DNA from: Vulcanimicrobiota bacterium
GTDB lineage: Bacteria > Vulcanimicrobiota > Xenobia > Xenobiales > JADMJV01
Direction: 5' to 3'
Length of the DNA stretch: 64,000 nucleotides
Assembly (NCBI GenBank): GCA_017307785.1
Contig: JAFKGI010000036.1
Location: 1 to 64,000, forward strand
Within the stretch, counting starts at the first letter, position 1, and every line of letters begins with the position of its first letter. The position numbers and the translations under genes were made by a program. The notes beneath the pieces were generated by a model, which did no database searches, was not told the DNA's origin, and worked only from the letters and a program-made list of their open reading frames with translations. Shown one piece after another: positions 25,323 to 33,900 of this stretch.

Positions 25323-25802
25323 ATGCACTTTGAACTTGTCGACCCCCTGGATCATCGCGAACTGCTGGCTGCCTGCGTGGCGGTGGGGGGACAAAGGCTG
25401 GGATCGTGTCGCATGGGTAAGGTGCTCAAAACGCTGAGACTCTACAAGAAGCGTCTGCTGGTGGCGGCCCGCGATGAGCGAGGAGTGGCCGGCTTCAAGC
25501 TGGGCTTCTGTGAACGTCCGGGAATTTTCCACAGCTGGCTGGGGGCGGTGGCCCTGGAGCGCGAGGGTCAGGGTATCGGCCGACGTCTGATGGAGCTGCA
25601 GCACCAACACCTGACCGAGCAGGGCTACCACAAGGTGCGCACGGGCACGCGCAATCAGTTCAAGCGCATGCTGATTTTGAACCTCTTGAGCGGCTTTGAA
25701 CTGGTGGGCGTGCGCCAACGCCGGGATGGTCCCCACATCCAGCTGGAGAAGCGGCTTACTCTGGCCGCGAAGTCACCAGAAAGTAGCCCGGAGCGGCCTT
25801 AA
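25323..25802 (+). CDS. GNAT-family N-acetyltransferase
   Basis: The 159-residue protein has the GNAT acetyl-CoA pocket: a strand ending AVALEREGQGIGRRLMEL (motif A, R/Q-x-x-G-x-G/A) and a final GTRNQFKRMLILNLLSGFELVGV helix-strand. Substrate unknown. I chose the ATG at 25323, where MHFELVDP begins a typical first strand. The frame is open to 25266 but would run into the divergent gene. Its last 47 bases overlap the convergent zinc-ribbon gene, unusually long for this window. Confidence 0.82.
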   Translation: MHFELVDPLDHRELLAACVAVGGQRLGSCRMGKVLKTLRLYKKRLLVAARDERGVAGFKLGFCERPGIFHSWLGAVALEREGQGIGRRLMELQHQHLTEQGYHKVRTGTRNQFKRMLILNLLSGFELVGVRQRRDGPHIQLEKRLTLAAKSPESSPERP

Positions 25803-27285
25803 CTCCGTCGCTGACCACGGCCGTCAGCACCTTTTGTAGGGCTGCCTGACAGGGTGGGGTGGTCCACAGCTTGGTCAGGCCCAGATGCAGCGCGGAGGCT
25901 TTGCCGCCCGGCCAGACTTCGGCCAGTTCCTGCATGCTGAGAGGCTGCCCGCTGAGCGGACAGCCCGGGAAGAGCAGCCGGGCTCCCGGGTCCAGCGTCA
26001 CTTCGCCGCCTTCGTCGTAGGCCATGATGTTGCTGCCCTGCTGGCCCTGGCGCGGCGCCAGGAAGACCGGATGCGGTTGATTCACCCGGAAATATTTGAT
26101 GCGTCGGTAGCGATCAAAGCACTGGATCAGCACCAGTCGAGTCAGCGGAAGGCGCTCCTGCGCCAGCCGCCCGGCCACCCGGGGGTTCTCATTGTCGCCG
26201 TGGTGCTGCTGGTCCAGCACCTCCAGAATGGTCGAACGCAGCAAGTCGCTCTGCTGACTGCTCCAGGGCAGGCCGTCGTTGCTGGCCCACACCAGCACCC
26301 AGCGCTGATCGTGCAGCGGCAGCAGTTCCAGAAAATCATCCGGCCCGCTCCAGCCGGCCAACTCGAAGACGGGCGTGCCCAAGGATTCTAGAGGAAAGGA
26401 TGTCGGGCTGGCGGCCAGCTGGCTGGGGCGGGCCTGCACGGCCACCACGTGCAGCGAGTTGCTCGGGTCCTCCTCGTAGGCCGCCGGCGAGCGTTTCTCC
26501 CAGAAGGCGTTCTTGGCCAGGGTCACCAGCCGCAACGGGTCCTCGCCCAGCAGTTCGCGCAGCTCCTGGACCAGCACCGACGTGCCGCTGGCATAGGGGC
26601 CGTCACCACGCCCGGCAAAGCCGGCCGAGACGATGATGACCGCGTCCAGAGCGGCCAGCTGGCAGGGCCGCTGATTGGAAAAATTGTCGCGTTCCTCGGC
26701 CAGCATTTTGCGCTGCAGGGCGTCCTGGTAGCCGGCCAGATCGGTGACGCTGGCCTGCTCGTTGGACAGCCAGTAGATGGTGTCGCGACAGCCGGCCGAG
26801 TAGACGATCACCCGCGAGCGCTCCTCGTCAAACAAGCAGATGGCGCACTCCAGCTTGTGACTGAAGCCCTGGGGCTGCTCGCACAGCCATTCCAGCGCCT
26901 GGTGAGCGGCCAGGCCGGGATCGCGGTAGGCGCGCAGGCTTTCCAGCAGGGGTTCCAACGGCAACGGCCCGGCCAGGCTTTTGCCGTTGGTATCGCAGCG
27001 GCGCAGGTAGACGAGGGCGCTGTAGCGCTCCCCGAGAGCCTCGAAGTGAAGCAGATCCAGTTCGTGCTCGCAGACGCGCTGATGCAGCCAGGACATTTCG
27101 AAGCGACCGGTGCGGTTCTGGCTCAGTCGTGAGGAAAATTCATTGCGCTGGGGGCGGCTTTCGCTGATGAATTCAGGTTCGGCCAGCAGCTGAGCGTCAC
27201 AGTAAGCGCAGTGCACCTTGCGAGAACCGGGCGGTTCCAGCCGGGCGCCGCAACAGGGACAGTAAAAAGCGCGCAGGGCAATCAC
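25756..27285 (-). CDS. Zinc ribbon plus two degenerate SpoIIE/PP2C-like domains
   Basis: The 509-residue protein starts at GTG 27285 with a zinc ribbon (YCPCCGARL ... HCAYCDAQL). Two similar PP2C/SpoIIE-like halves follow. The first (about 65-290) contains AICLFDEERSRVIVYSAG and LAALDAVIIVSAGF. The second (about 300-509) contains DDFLELLPLHDQRWVLVWASNDG, an aromatic FRVNQPHPVFL strand and LDPGARLLFPG. These positions match SpoIIE strands, but metal-binding aspartates such as DVSGHG are not conserved (SNDG), so it may be a pseudophosphatase. The domain call is by pattern only. The longer frame to 27456 overlaps the divergent gene and is unlikely. Confidence 0.68.
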   Translation of the reverse strand: MIALRAFYCPCCGARLEPPGSRKVHCAYCDAQLLAEPEFISESRPQRNEFSSRLSQNRTGRFEMSWLHQRVCEHELDLLHFEALGERYSALVYLRRCDTNGKSLAGPLPLEPLLESLRAYRDPGLAAHQALEWLCEQPQGFSHKLECAICLFDEERSRVIVYSAGCRDTIYWLSNEQASVTDLAGYQDALQRKMLAEERDNFSNQRPCQLAALDAVIIVSAGFAGRGDGPYASGTSVLVQELRELLGEDPLRLVTLAKNAFWEKRSPAAYEEDPSNSLHVVAVQARPSQLAASPTSFPLESLGTPVFELAGWSGPDDFLELLPLHDQRWVLVWASNDGLPWSSQQSDLLRSTILEVLDQQHHGDNENPRVAGRLAQERLPLTRLVLIQCFDRYRRIKYFRVNQPHPVFLAPRQGQQGSNIMAYDEGGEVTLDPGARLLFPGCPLSGQPLSMQELAEVWPGGKASALHLGLTKLWTTPPCQAALQKVLTAVVSDGVKAAPGYFLVTSRPE

Positions 27286-27323
27286 CCGCAGGCCTTCTCG
27301 GGCTGGCTGCGAATCCCGCCCAG

Positions 27324-27995
27324 ATGACGAATAAGCTTCAAGAATTGTACGAAACCCACGTCCTGATGGGCATGCGCAAGCAGCGCCATCTGGCCCAGTT
27401 GATCGGCGCGCACACCTGGCACTACGAGAAAGCGGCCGGCACCATGGCCTTCTCACCGGGTCCCACCTACCAGGTGCAGATCCTGGGCACCGAAGCGGCT
27501 GACTCCGAGACCTGGCTGTGGGCCTGGGCCAACGAAGCCTCGCAGATTCCCGCCGAACAGTTGCAGGTGGCTCAGCAGCTGCGCGCTCTGGGCCAGCAGT
27601 TGGGCATCGAAGAGTTCACCACGGCGGAACTGCCGCGCGAGAAACTGCCCGCCCATACCCTGGGTCCGGTGGTTCTGGGCCTGCTGGGCTTGCCGGCCTA
27701 TTACCGCGGTGCCATGGAAACCACCAACCTGCTGGTGGCCATCGCCGACCCCAAATATACCGCTCCTCTAGAATTGAAGAGCAGCGACTTTATCGCCACC
27801 CTGAGCGACACCATCTCCAACTGCGAAGTGCCCAATCATCGTTTTTCGGTGGAGAAGTTCGTCGAGCAGCTGGGTTGGAGTCCCAAATGGCAGGGTGACG
27901 TGCTGGAAGTCGTTGCCAGCGATGGAGTTCGCGTGATTTGCCAGTTCGATTCGCTGAACCGACTGGCCAAGTTGGCCTCGCGCGTCCCCGCCTGA
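27324..27995 (+). CDS. DUF6882-like protein
   Basis: The 223-residue soluble protein has features I associate with DUF6882: YQVQILGTE, then WLWAWANEASQIP. These are followed by a helix of alternating Gln/Leu and a region LGLPAYYRGAMETTNLLVAI. Function unknown. Start ATG 27324, 38 bases from the divergent zinc-ribbon gene. The two share a compact bidirectional promoter region and may be co-regulated. It abuts the convergent GAF gene by one base. Confidence 0.72.
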   Translation: MTNKLQELYETHVLMGMRKQRHLAQLIGAHTWHYEKAAGTMAFSPGPTYQVQILGTEAADSETWLWAWANEASQIPAEQLQVAQQLRALGQQLGIEEFTTAELPREKLPAHTLGPVVLGLLGLPAYYRGAMETTNLLVAIADPKYTAPLELKSSDFIATLSDTISNCEVPNHRFSVEKFVEQLGWSPKWQGDVLEVVASDGVRVICQFDSLNRLAKLASRVPA

Positions 27996-27996
27996 A

Positions 27997-28902
27997 TTAT
28001 CCCTCGAACTGGTCGGCCCAGGCCATGGGGTCGGCAGGCCTGGAGCACCAGCCCAACCGGGGTTGGAGGCGCAGACTGCGGTGTAGACCGGGCTTCTCCA
28101 GCAGTTGTCGCTTGAGGTCTGCCGCATAGGCGGCCAGGTGACTGGCCGGGCAGCTCGAGAGGATCAGGAAACGGTCCTTTGAGATGCGCCCGATTTCGTC
28201 TTGGGGGCGCAGGCCCTGGCGGCAACACTCGATGGTTTCTTTGAGCAGCAAGGCCTCGGCCTCGGCTCCAAAAGCCTGCTGCACACCCTCCTGGCCTTCG
28301 AGCAGCAGCACCAGGGCGGCCGGGTAGGCCTGGGACTGGAGCCGATCCCTCAATCCCTCTCGATTGTAGCAGTGCGCCTCCGGGTCCAGGAACTGACTGC
28401 CCTGGAGTAGTTGGGCCGGATGTTGCAGTTCGTGCTCCACGTCGGCGGCCAGACGGGCCAGGTTCTCCAGGTCGGCCTGGGAGAGATGGTGGGCCTCGGT
28501 GTCGGCCACGCAGAAGGACCCGATGGTGTGGCCTTCGGCGTTGTGGATGGGAATGCCGGCATAAAAGCGGATGCCCGGCTCGGATTTGACGAAGGGGTTG
28601 TTGCAAAAACGCTCGTCCACGCGGGCGTCTTCCACCACGCAGTGGCGCTTGGATAGAATGGTGTGGGCGCAGAAGGCGATGGCCCGGGGAGTCTCCGAGA
28701 CCACCATCCCCTGCACCGACTTGAACCACTGGCGCTCTTTGTCGATCAGGGTCAGCATGCTGAAGCGCGCCCCCACCGCTTCCCGTGCCTGCTGGGTGAG
28801 CCGGTCATAGCGCGATTCGGGAGGTGTGTCCAGCAAATTCATCTGCCGCAGGCTGGCCAGGCGGTCGCTTTCGTTGTCGGGAAGGGGAGCTGCTTCACTC
28901 AC
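27997..28902 (-). CDS. GAF domain protein with degenerate GGDEF domain
   Basis: From the likely GTG at 28902 the protein has 301 residues. Residues about 20-165 form a GAF domain of the type found in short cyclase sensors (LLDTPPESRYDRL, RQWFKSVQG, FCAHTIL, FYAGIPI, GSFCVAD). The C-terminal half looks like a GGDEF domain in which the catalytic GGDEF is replaced by SKDRF (RISKDRFLIL), so it cannot be an active cyclase. It probably acts as a regulatory or GTP-binding sensor. Start uncertain: the frame extends to 29019 but overlaps the divergent barrel gene, and no strong ribosome-binding site is seen. Confidence 0.72.
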   Translation of the reverse strand: MSEAAPLPDNESDRLASLRQMNLLDTPPESRYDRLTQQAREAVGARFSMLTLIDKERQWFKSVQGMVVSETPRAIAFCAHTILSKRHCVVEDARVDERFCNNPFVKSEPGIRFYAGIPIHNAEGHTIGSFCVADTEAHHLSQADLENLARLAADVEHELQHPAQLLQGSQFLDPEAHCYNREGLRDRLQSQAYPAALVLLLEGQEGVQQAFGAEAEALLLKETIECCRQGLRPQDEIGRISKDRFLILSSCPASHLAAYAADLKRQLLEKPGLHRSLRLQPRLGWCSRPADPMAWADQFEG

Positions 28903-28979
28903 CTGAGGTGGTTTCTCAGTTCCCTCAGCTTCCCTCTCGGAGCAGGTTTGCCGGACGCGCGAAGGGGTAAAAAGCGGCG

Positions 28980-30062
28980 ATGAAATCGACCCAACTGGCT
29001 TTTGCACTGCTCTTTGCAATCTGTCCTATGGTTGCTCAAGCGGACCGACTGGTGACCGACGAACCGGTGGCCGCTCCCGCTCAGACCGAGGCGGCTGGCG
29101 ACAATCCGCTGCTGGAGATGGACATCGAGCAGTTGATGCACATGGAGTTGATCCAGACGACCGTGCCGGGCGCTCACTGGCACTGGGAAGACGACTGGAT
29201 GGTCGGTTACCAGTTCATGCGGGTCCAGAACGAGGGCTACAACGTCGGCACCAACTCGGTTTCCGACCAGCAAGTCTTGCGCGGCGGCAACTACAACAAC
29301 ATTCACACCAGCATGACCATGGATATGCACATGCTGATGGCCATGTATGGGCCGAGCGACGATGTCACTCTGATGGTGATGGTGCCTTACATGGACATGA
29401 CCATGAACCACCTGACCCGGACCGGCTCGTCCTTTCAGGTCAAGTCGCAGGGATTCGGAGACATTCGCATCTCGCCCATCGTCTCGATCTTCGACGAGTA
29501 TCCGCATCGCGTGCAGTTCGAGGCCGGGCTGAGTCTGCCGACCGGTTCGGTCAACAAGAAAGACCTGACGCCGACCGGCTACAACCAGCTGGAATACAAG
29601 ATGCAGACCGGCTCGGGCACGGTGGATCTGCAGCCGGCTCTCACCTATCTGGGTCAGAATGAAGACCTCAACTGGGGGGCCCAGGCCCGCGGCACGGTCC
29701 GTCTCGGCACCAACAGCGCCGGCTACCGCCAGGGCAACATGATCGAGCTGACCGCCTGGATTTCCCCGAAAATCTCCGACAACTTTTCGCCCTCGCTGCG
29801 CATCGACGCTTTGCGCTGGGGCAACCTGGTGGGGCGTGATTCGCGGTTGAATCCTCGGGCCAATCCGGAATCGGACCCGAATCTGCAGGGAGGCGAGCAG
29901 ATCAACCTGCTGTTCGGCCTCAATTTTGCCGCCGGCCTGGACGATGAAGGTCGCGGTCACCGCTTCTCGGTGGAGGGTGGTTTGCCGATTTACCAGAATT
30001 TGAACGGACCGCAGATTCGCGAAGCCTGGCGCTTAGGGGGTGCATGGAATTGGACGTTCTAA
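28980..30062 (+). CDS. Outer-membrane beta-barrel, MetA-pathway transporter-like
   Basis: The 360-residue protein has a signal peptide (MKSTQLAFALLFAICPMVAQA) and then a sequence of alternating amphipathic strands ending in NWTF. A C-terminal Phe on an amphipathic strand is the outer-membrane insertion signal. The mature N-terminus (NPLLEMDIEQLMHMELI) resembles the short plug-like segment seen in some small-molecule channels. The barrel is similar in style to the phenol-degradation MetA-like family. It is followed by YfiR with a 19-base overlap, so they form a two-gene unit. It is the best evidence for a diderm cell envelope in the window. Confidence 0.78.
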   Translation: MKSTQLAFALLFAICPMVAQADRLVTDEPVAAPAQTEAAGDNPLLEMDIEQLMHMELIQTTVPGAHWHWEDDWMVGYQFMRVQNEGYNVGTNSVSDQQVLRGGNYNNIHTSMTMDMHMLMAMYGPSDDVTLMVMVPYMDMTMNHLTRTGSSFQVKSQGFGDIRISPIVSIFDEYPHRVQFEAGLSLPTGSVNKKDLTPTGYNQLEYKMQTGSGTVDLQPALTYLGQNEDLNWGAQARGTVRLGTNSAGYRQGNMIELTAWISPKISDNFSPSLRIDALRWGNLVGRDSRLNPRANPESDPNLQGGEQINLLFGLNFAAGLDDEGRGHRFSVEGGLPIYQNLNGPQIREAWRLGGAWNWTF

Positions 30063-30565
30063 GACGTTTCCTGACGGTTGTCCTGATCGGAGGCCTGCTC
30101 TCCACGGTGGCCTGTCCGGCCAGCCGGGAATATGAGATCAAGGCCGCCTTCATCTACAACTTCTTGCGCTACATTGAGTGGCCGTCCAGCAAGAGCGCCA
30201 TCTCGGTAGGCATCATGGGCGAGGACCCTTTCGAGGGAGGCCTGGACCAGTTCCAGCGCAAGCCGCTGGCCGGAAAGTCGATCACCGTGAAAACCGTGAA
30301 GTCGGCCAAGGAAGCTCGCGGTCTGGACGTGCTCTTTATCAGCAGCACCGAGGCGGACAAACTGGACGGCACGCTGGCCGCCCTCAAGGGTGCCCCGGTG
30401 CTGACCATCAGCGACCTGCCCTCGTTCGTCGACCACGGGGGCCAGATCGGCTTTACCGCCGAGCGCAACCGCATCCGCTTCATCGTCAACACGGACGCGC
30501 TGGCAGCCTCGGATCTGAAGGCCAGCTCCAATTTGCTGAAGCTGGCCATCCTCAAGAGCAGCTAA
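30044..30565 (+). CDS. YfiR-family periplasmic regulator (DUF4154)
   Basis: YfiR is a periplasmic repressor that binds the sensor part of a membrane cyclase or kinase and releases it under redox or envelope stress. The 173-residue protein has a signal-type N-terminus (FLTVVLIGGLLSTVACPA) followed by EIKAAFIYNFLRYIEWP, VLFISST, APVLTISDLPSFVDHGGQIGF and NRIRFIVN, all family landmarks. It overlaps the barrel gene by 19 bases. The hybrid kinase on the facing strand (30982-34209) has a periplasmic CHASE8-like domain, the usual partner of YfiR proteins, which makes it the candidate client. Confidence 0.9.
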   Translation: MELDVLRRFLTVVLIGGLLSTVACPASREYEIKAAFIYNFLRYIEWPSSKSAISVGIMGEDPFEGGLDQFQRKPLAGKSITVKTVKSAKEARGLDVLFISSTEADKLDGTLAALKGAPVLTISDLPSFVDHGGQIGFTAERNRIRFIVNTDALAASDLKASSNLLKLAILKSS

Positions 30566-30994
30566 TTACGGCGGTTTGCCGACCAGTCGGTCGTCGATCC
30601 AGCGCAAAGCCTCGTCTCCGTCGGCCAGCAGCTGCCCTTCCGGGCCGTAGATCTGCAAATAGGGAACCTGGGTGATCTTGTATTCCTTGGCCAGGCTCGA
30701 GTCGGCATCGCCGATATCGACCTTAAGCCAGGTGATCCCCGGCAGTCTGCGCATCAAAACTTCCAACTGGAAGCCCTTTTCTTCGCATGCTCACCAATCG
30801 GCGTAGAAGTCGACGACGTTGAATTTCCCCGCCGTCAACTCGGCTTTCAGATCGAGGGGTTCCCCCGGGCGGTCCGAGTTCAGGATACGCATCTGCGGCA
30901 TCGAGCGCATCGGGGGGCGCGCGATTCCGCCCGCTCCCCAGGGGGCGGCCCAGGCCGACAGGGTCAAAACCAGAACCAGACCTACGATTCGCAT
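30566..30994 (-). CDS. Exported thioredoxin-like protein with in-frame TGA at the active site (candidate selenoprotein)
   Basis: One reading frame runs from ATG 30994 to the stop at 30566, interrupted by a single TGA at codon 68 (30793-30791). Before it: signal peptide MRIVGLVLVLTLSAWA and NVVDFYADW. After it: ACEEKGF, WLKVDIGDAD and the cis-Pro loop TQVPYLQIYG (Pro111). Both halves are coherent thioredoxin. The TGA falls where the first active-site Cys would be, giving W-U-A-C, one residue shorter than CxxC. A hairpin that fits bacterial SECIS rules follows. A nonsense mutation or 3-base deletion is the alternative. The start overlaps the hybrid kinase by 13 bases. The 3' end abuts yfiR. Confidence 0.7.
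30756..30777 (-). promoter_or_regulatory. Candidate bacterial SECIS hairpin
   Basis: On the minus strand the sequence after the TGA folds into a stem CUUCC (30773-30769), loop AGUU (30768-30765), GGAAG (30764-30760). It is extended outward by three G-U and one A-U pairs. The loop begins 22 bases after the TGA and has a G in its first two positions. Published descriptions of bacterial SECIS ask for a short apical loop with an early G about 16-37 bases downstream. The match is permissive and could be chance. Confidence 0.45.
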
Positions 30995-33900
30995 GGAAAA
31001 GCCTCTCGAAAGGCGGTGAGGGCCGCCTCGCATTCCGTGTGGATGTGTTCCGCCCATTCCACCCAGGGTCCCTCTTCCCCGTTCTTGACGGCCTGCTCGA
31101 TCTGGCCGGAGAGCATCGCCAGTCGGCGGGCTCCAAAGTTGGCCGCCGAACCCCGCAGGGTGTGAGCAATCAGCCCTACCGCGGCGCTATCTCCGGCCTG
31201 GGCGGCGGCCGAGAACTTTTGGCGTAGCTCCAAATACTCCGCTTCCAAAATGACCAGCAACTCCTGGACGGCGGCGTTGCCCCCGAACGACTGAATCTCG
31301 TGGATGTTGCCCATCGAGTCCGGATCGAGAATCGGCATCTGGTGCCATTGGGTCGGCTCTTCCGAAGCCTCGGGCGCTTCCGCTGGCGGAGGCGGGGTGA
31401 GGGCCTCCGGGGGCGGGGCGGCCGCCGAGGGATGGCGTTCGCAGCGCAACAAGGCCGCGCACAGAGCCTCAATCTGAATCGGTTTGGCGATAAAGTCGTC
31501 CATGCCGGCCTGCACGCAGGCTTCTCGCTCGCTCAAGGTCACGTTGGCGGTCAGGGCCACGACCCGAGGTCGTTCCTCGGGGTAGCGGAGGACCAGTTGC
31601 CGGGTGGCCTCCAGGCCGTCCATCTCGGGCATATTGACGTCCATGAGAATGACGTCGTAGCGAGTGCGCTCCAGCGAATCGAGCACTTCCAGGCCGTTGC
31701 CCACCGAGTCGGCCTGATAGCCCATTTTCTTCAGCATGATCAGCATCATCTTCTGGTTCACGAACAGATCGTCGGCCACCAGGATCTTGAGTGGATGGCG
31801 CTTGCCCAGGGTGTCGTCGAAAAGGGATTCCCCGGGCAAGGCGCTTTTGTCGGTATTACCGGAGAAGTGATTGGCCAGCACGTCAAAGGCCAGGCCGGGT
31901 CGCAACGGCTTGTGCAGATAGGCATCGAAGATCTTCTCGGAGCCTTCTTCTTTGCGTCCCAGCGAGGTCCAGGCCACCAGGAAGAGAGGACCAAACTCGC
32001 GGATCTTGCGGCCGAGTTCGACCCCGTCCATATCGGGCATCTGGATGTCGACCACGGCCACTTCGAAGGTTTCTTTGTCGGCCAGCCATTCCAGAGCTTG
32101 TTTGGGATAGGCGGTGTCGCGCACCTTGAGTCCCCAGCCTTCGGCCCGTTTACGCAACAGGGCCCGGTTGGTGTCGTTGTCGTCCACGATCAAGAGGCGC
32201 TTGCCGGCGAACTGCTCGGGGCTCTGATCGTAGTGACGTTTGGGGACCGGCGTATCCTGAGCCAGGATGGTGAAGGAGAAGACCGAGCCCACGCCCACCT
32301 CGGAGGTGACCCAGATGTTGCCTCCCATCGCTTCCACGAAGCGACGGCTGATGGCCAGACCGAGACCCGTGCCGCCGAAGCGGCGGGTGATGGAAGAGTC
32401 CACCTGGCTGAAGGGCTGAAACAGGCTGTTGACCCGGTCCGGCGGAATGCCGATCCCCGAGTCTTTGACCGAGAACTGAAGCTCGTGGACGTTGCCCTTG
32501 CGGCTGGGCGAGCTGACGCTCAGCACCACTTCGCCCTCGGCGGTGAACTTGATGGCGTTGCTCAGCAGGTTGATGAGAATCTGGCGCAGCCGGGTGCTGT
32601 CGCCGATGATGCCGGCCGGGACCATCGGATCGATAGAGTAGGCCAGCTCCAGGCCTTTGTTGGAGGCCAGGTTGGCCACCAGATCCAGGGCGCCTTCCAC
32701 GCATTCGAAGAGTTCAAAGGGGGTGCTCTCCAGCTCCAGATGGCCGGCTTCAATTTTGGAGAAGTCCAGAATGTCGTTGATGATTCCCAGCAGGCCCTCG
32801 CCGCTGGACTGGACGGTGCGCGCATAGTCGCGCTGCTCGGTGGTCAGGGAGGTGTCCAGCAGCAGGCCGGTCATTCCCAGGACCGCGTTGAGAGGCGTGC
32901 GGATCTCGTGGCTCATGGCGGCCAGAAAGGCGCTTTTGCTGCGATTGGCCTGCTCGGCGATGTCTTTGGCGATGACCAGTTCGTGGCCCGAGTCGTGGCG
33001 TTCGAAGACGCGGCCCAGCGCCGTGCCGATCTGAGCCAGCGCTTCCAGCAGCGGCTTGTCGGGCATCTCGACCTGGGGGCTGAAGAACTCCAGCACGGCC
33101 ACCACTTCTTCACCGGTCAGCACGGGGAAGGCGAAAGCGGCGCGGATTCCCACGGCTTCGGCGCTCTCGGTGCGCAAAAAGCGGGAGTCGGGACCGACAT
33201 CGTTCATGGTGACCGGCTCACCGGTGGCCAGCACCAGCCCCGCCAGACCCTGGCGACGTCGGCAGCGCAACTCGCGGGTGGCTTCCTGGAAAAGGCTGAT
33301 GTCGGAGTCGCTGCGGTTCTTCCAGAGGTTGGAGGAGATCAGGGTTTCTTCGTCTTCGGGATCCTGTAGCCAGACGTGAGCGATCGGCCAGCCGGTGTGG
33401 GTGCACACCAGTTCCGCGCCCAATTTGAGCACTTCTTCGGGGCTGTGCGACTGGTTGGCCGCGCGCGAAACCGACTCCAACAGGAAAACCAGATCGGTCT
33501 TGGAGCGCACCGCTTTGGTCTGCACCTCGATTTCGTGGAGCATGCGGTTGAAGCTGCTGTAGAGGGAGCCGAGCTCGTCTTTGCTCAAGGTGTGGGCGCG
33601 CCGCGAGTAATCGTTGTCCTCGGCCACCGATTTGGCGATGCGGGCCAACTGCAGGATCGGTCCGGTGATCCAGGTCTGAAAGCGCAGACTGGCCAGCACG
33701 CACAGGCAGATGCAGAGAATGGTGACACCCCCCGCCAGGTAGGCGAAGTTGCGTCTTTGCTGGTCATAGCTGTCCAAACTCATGGCCAGACTGAGATAGC
33801 CCACGATTTCGCCACCCTGTTTGACGGTGACGTTGCAGGTGGCCAGCGACTTGGGCAACTCCACCTGCACTCCGGGAACGCCGTAGTCGTTGCCGGTGCC

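Noticed and set aside
30791..30793. TGA read as Trp or Gly (alternative genetic code)
   Set aside because: Many genes here end in TGA with ATGA/GTGA/TTGA junctions (for example 3794, 12529, 36110), so TGA is a normal stop in this genome.
30566..31057. Two separate small genes or a frameshift at the thioredoxin locus
   Set aside because: Both halves are in the same frame with only one TGA between them, and together they make one complete thioredoxin domain.
31300..33369. 689-residue plus-strand frame
   Set aside because: Antisense to the hybrid kinase, with low-complexity, His/Gln/Val-rich composition typical of shadow frames.
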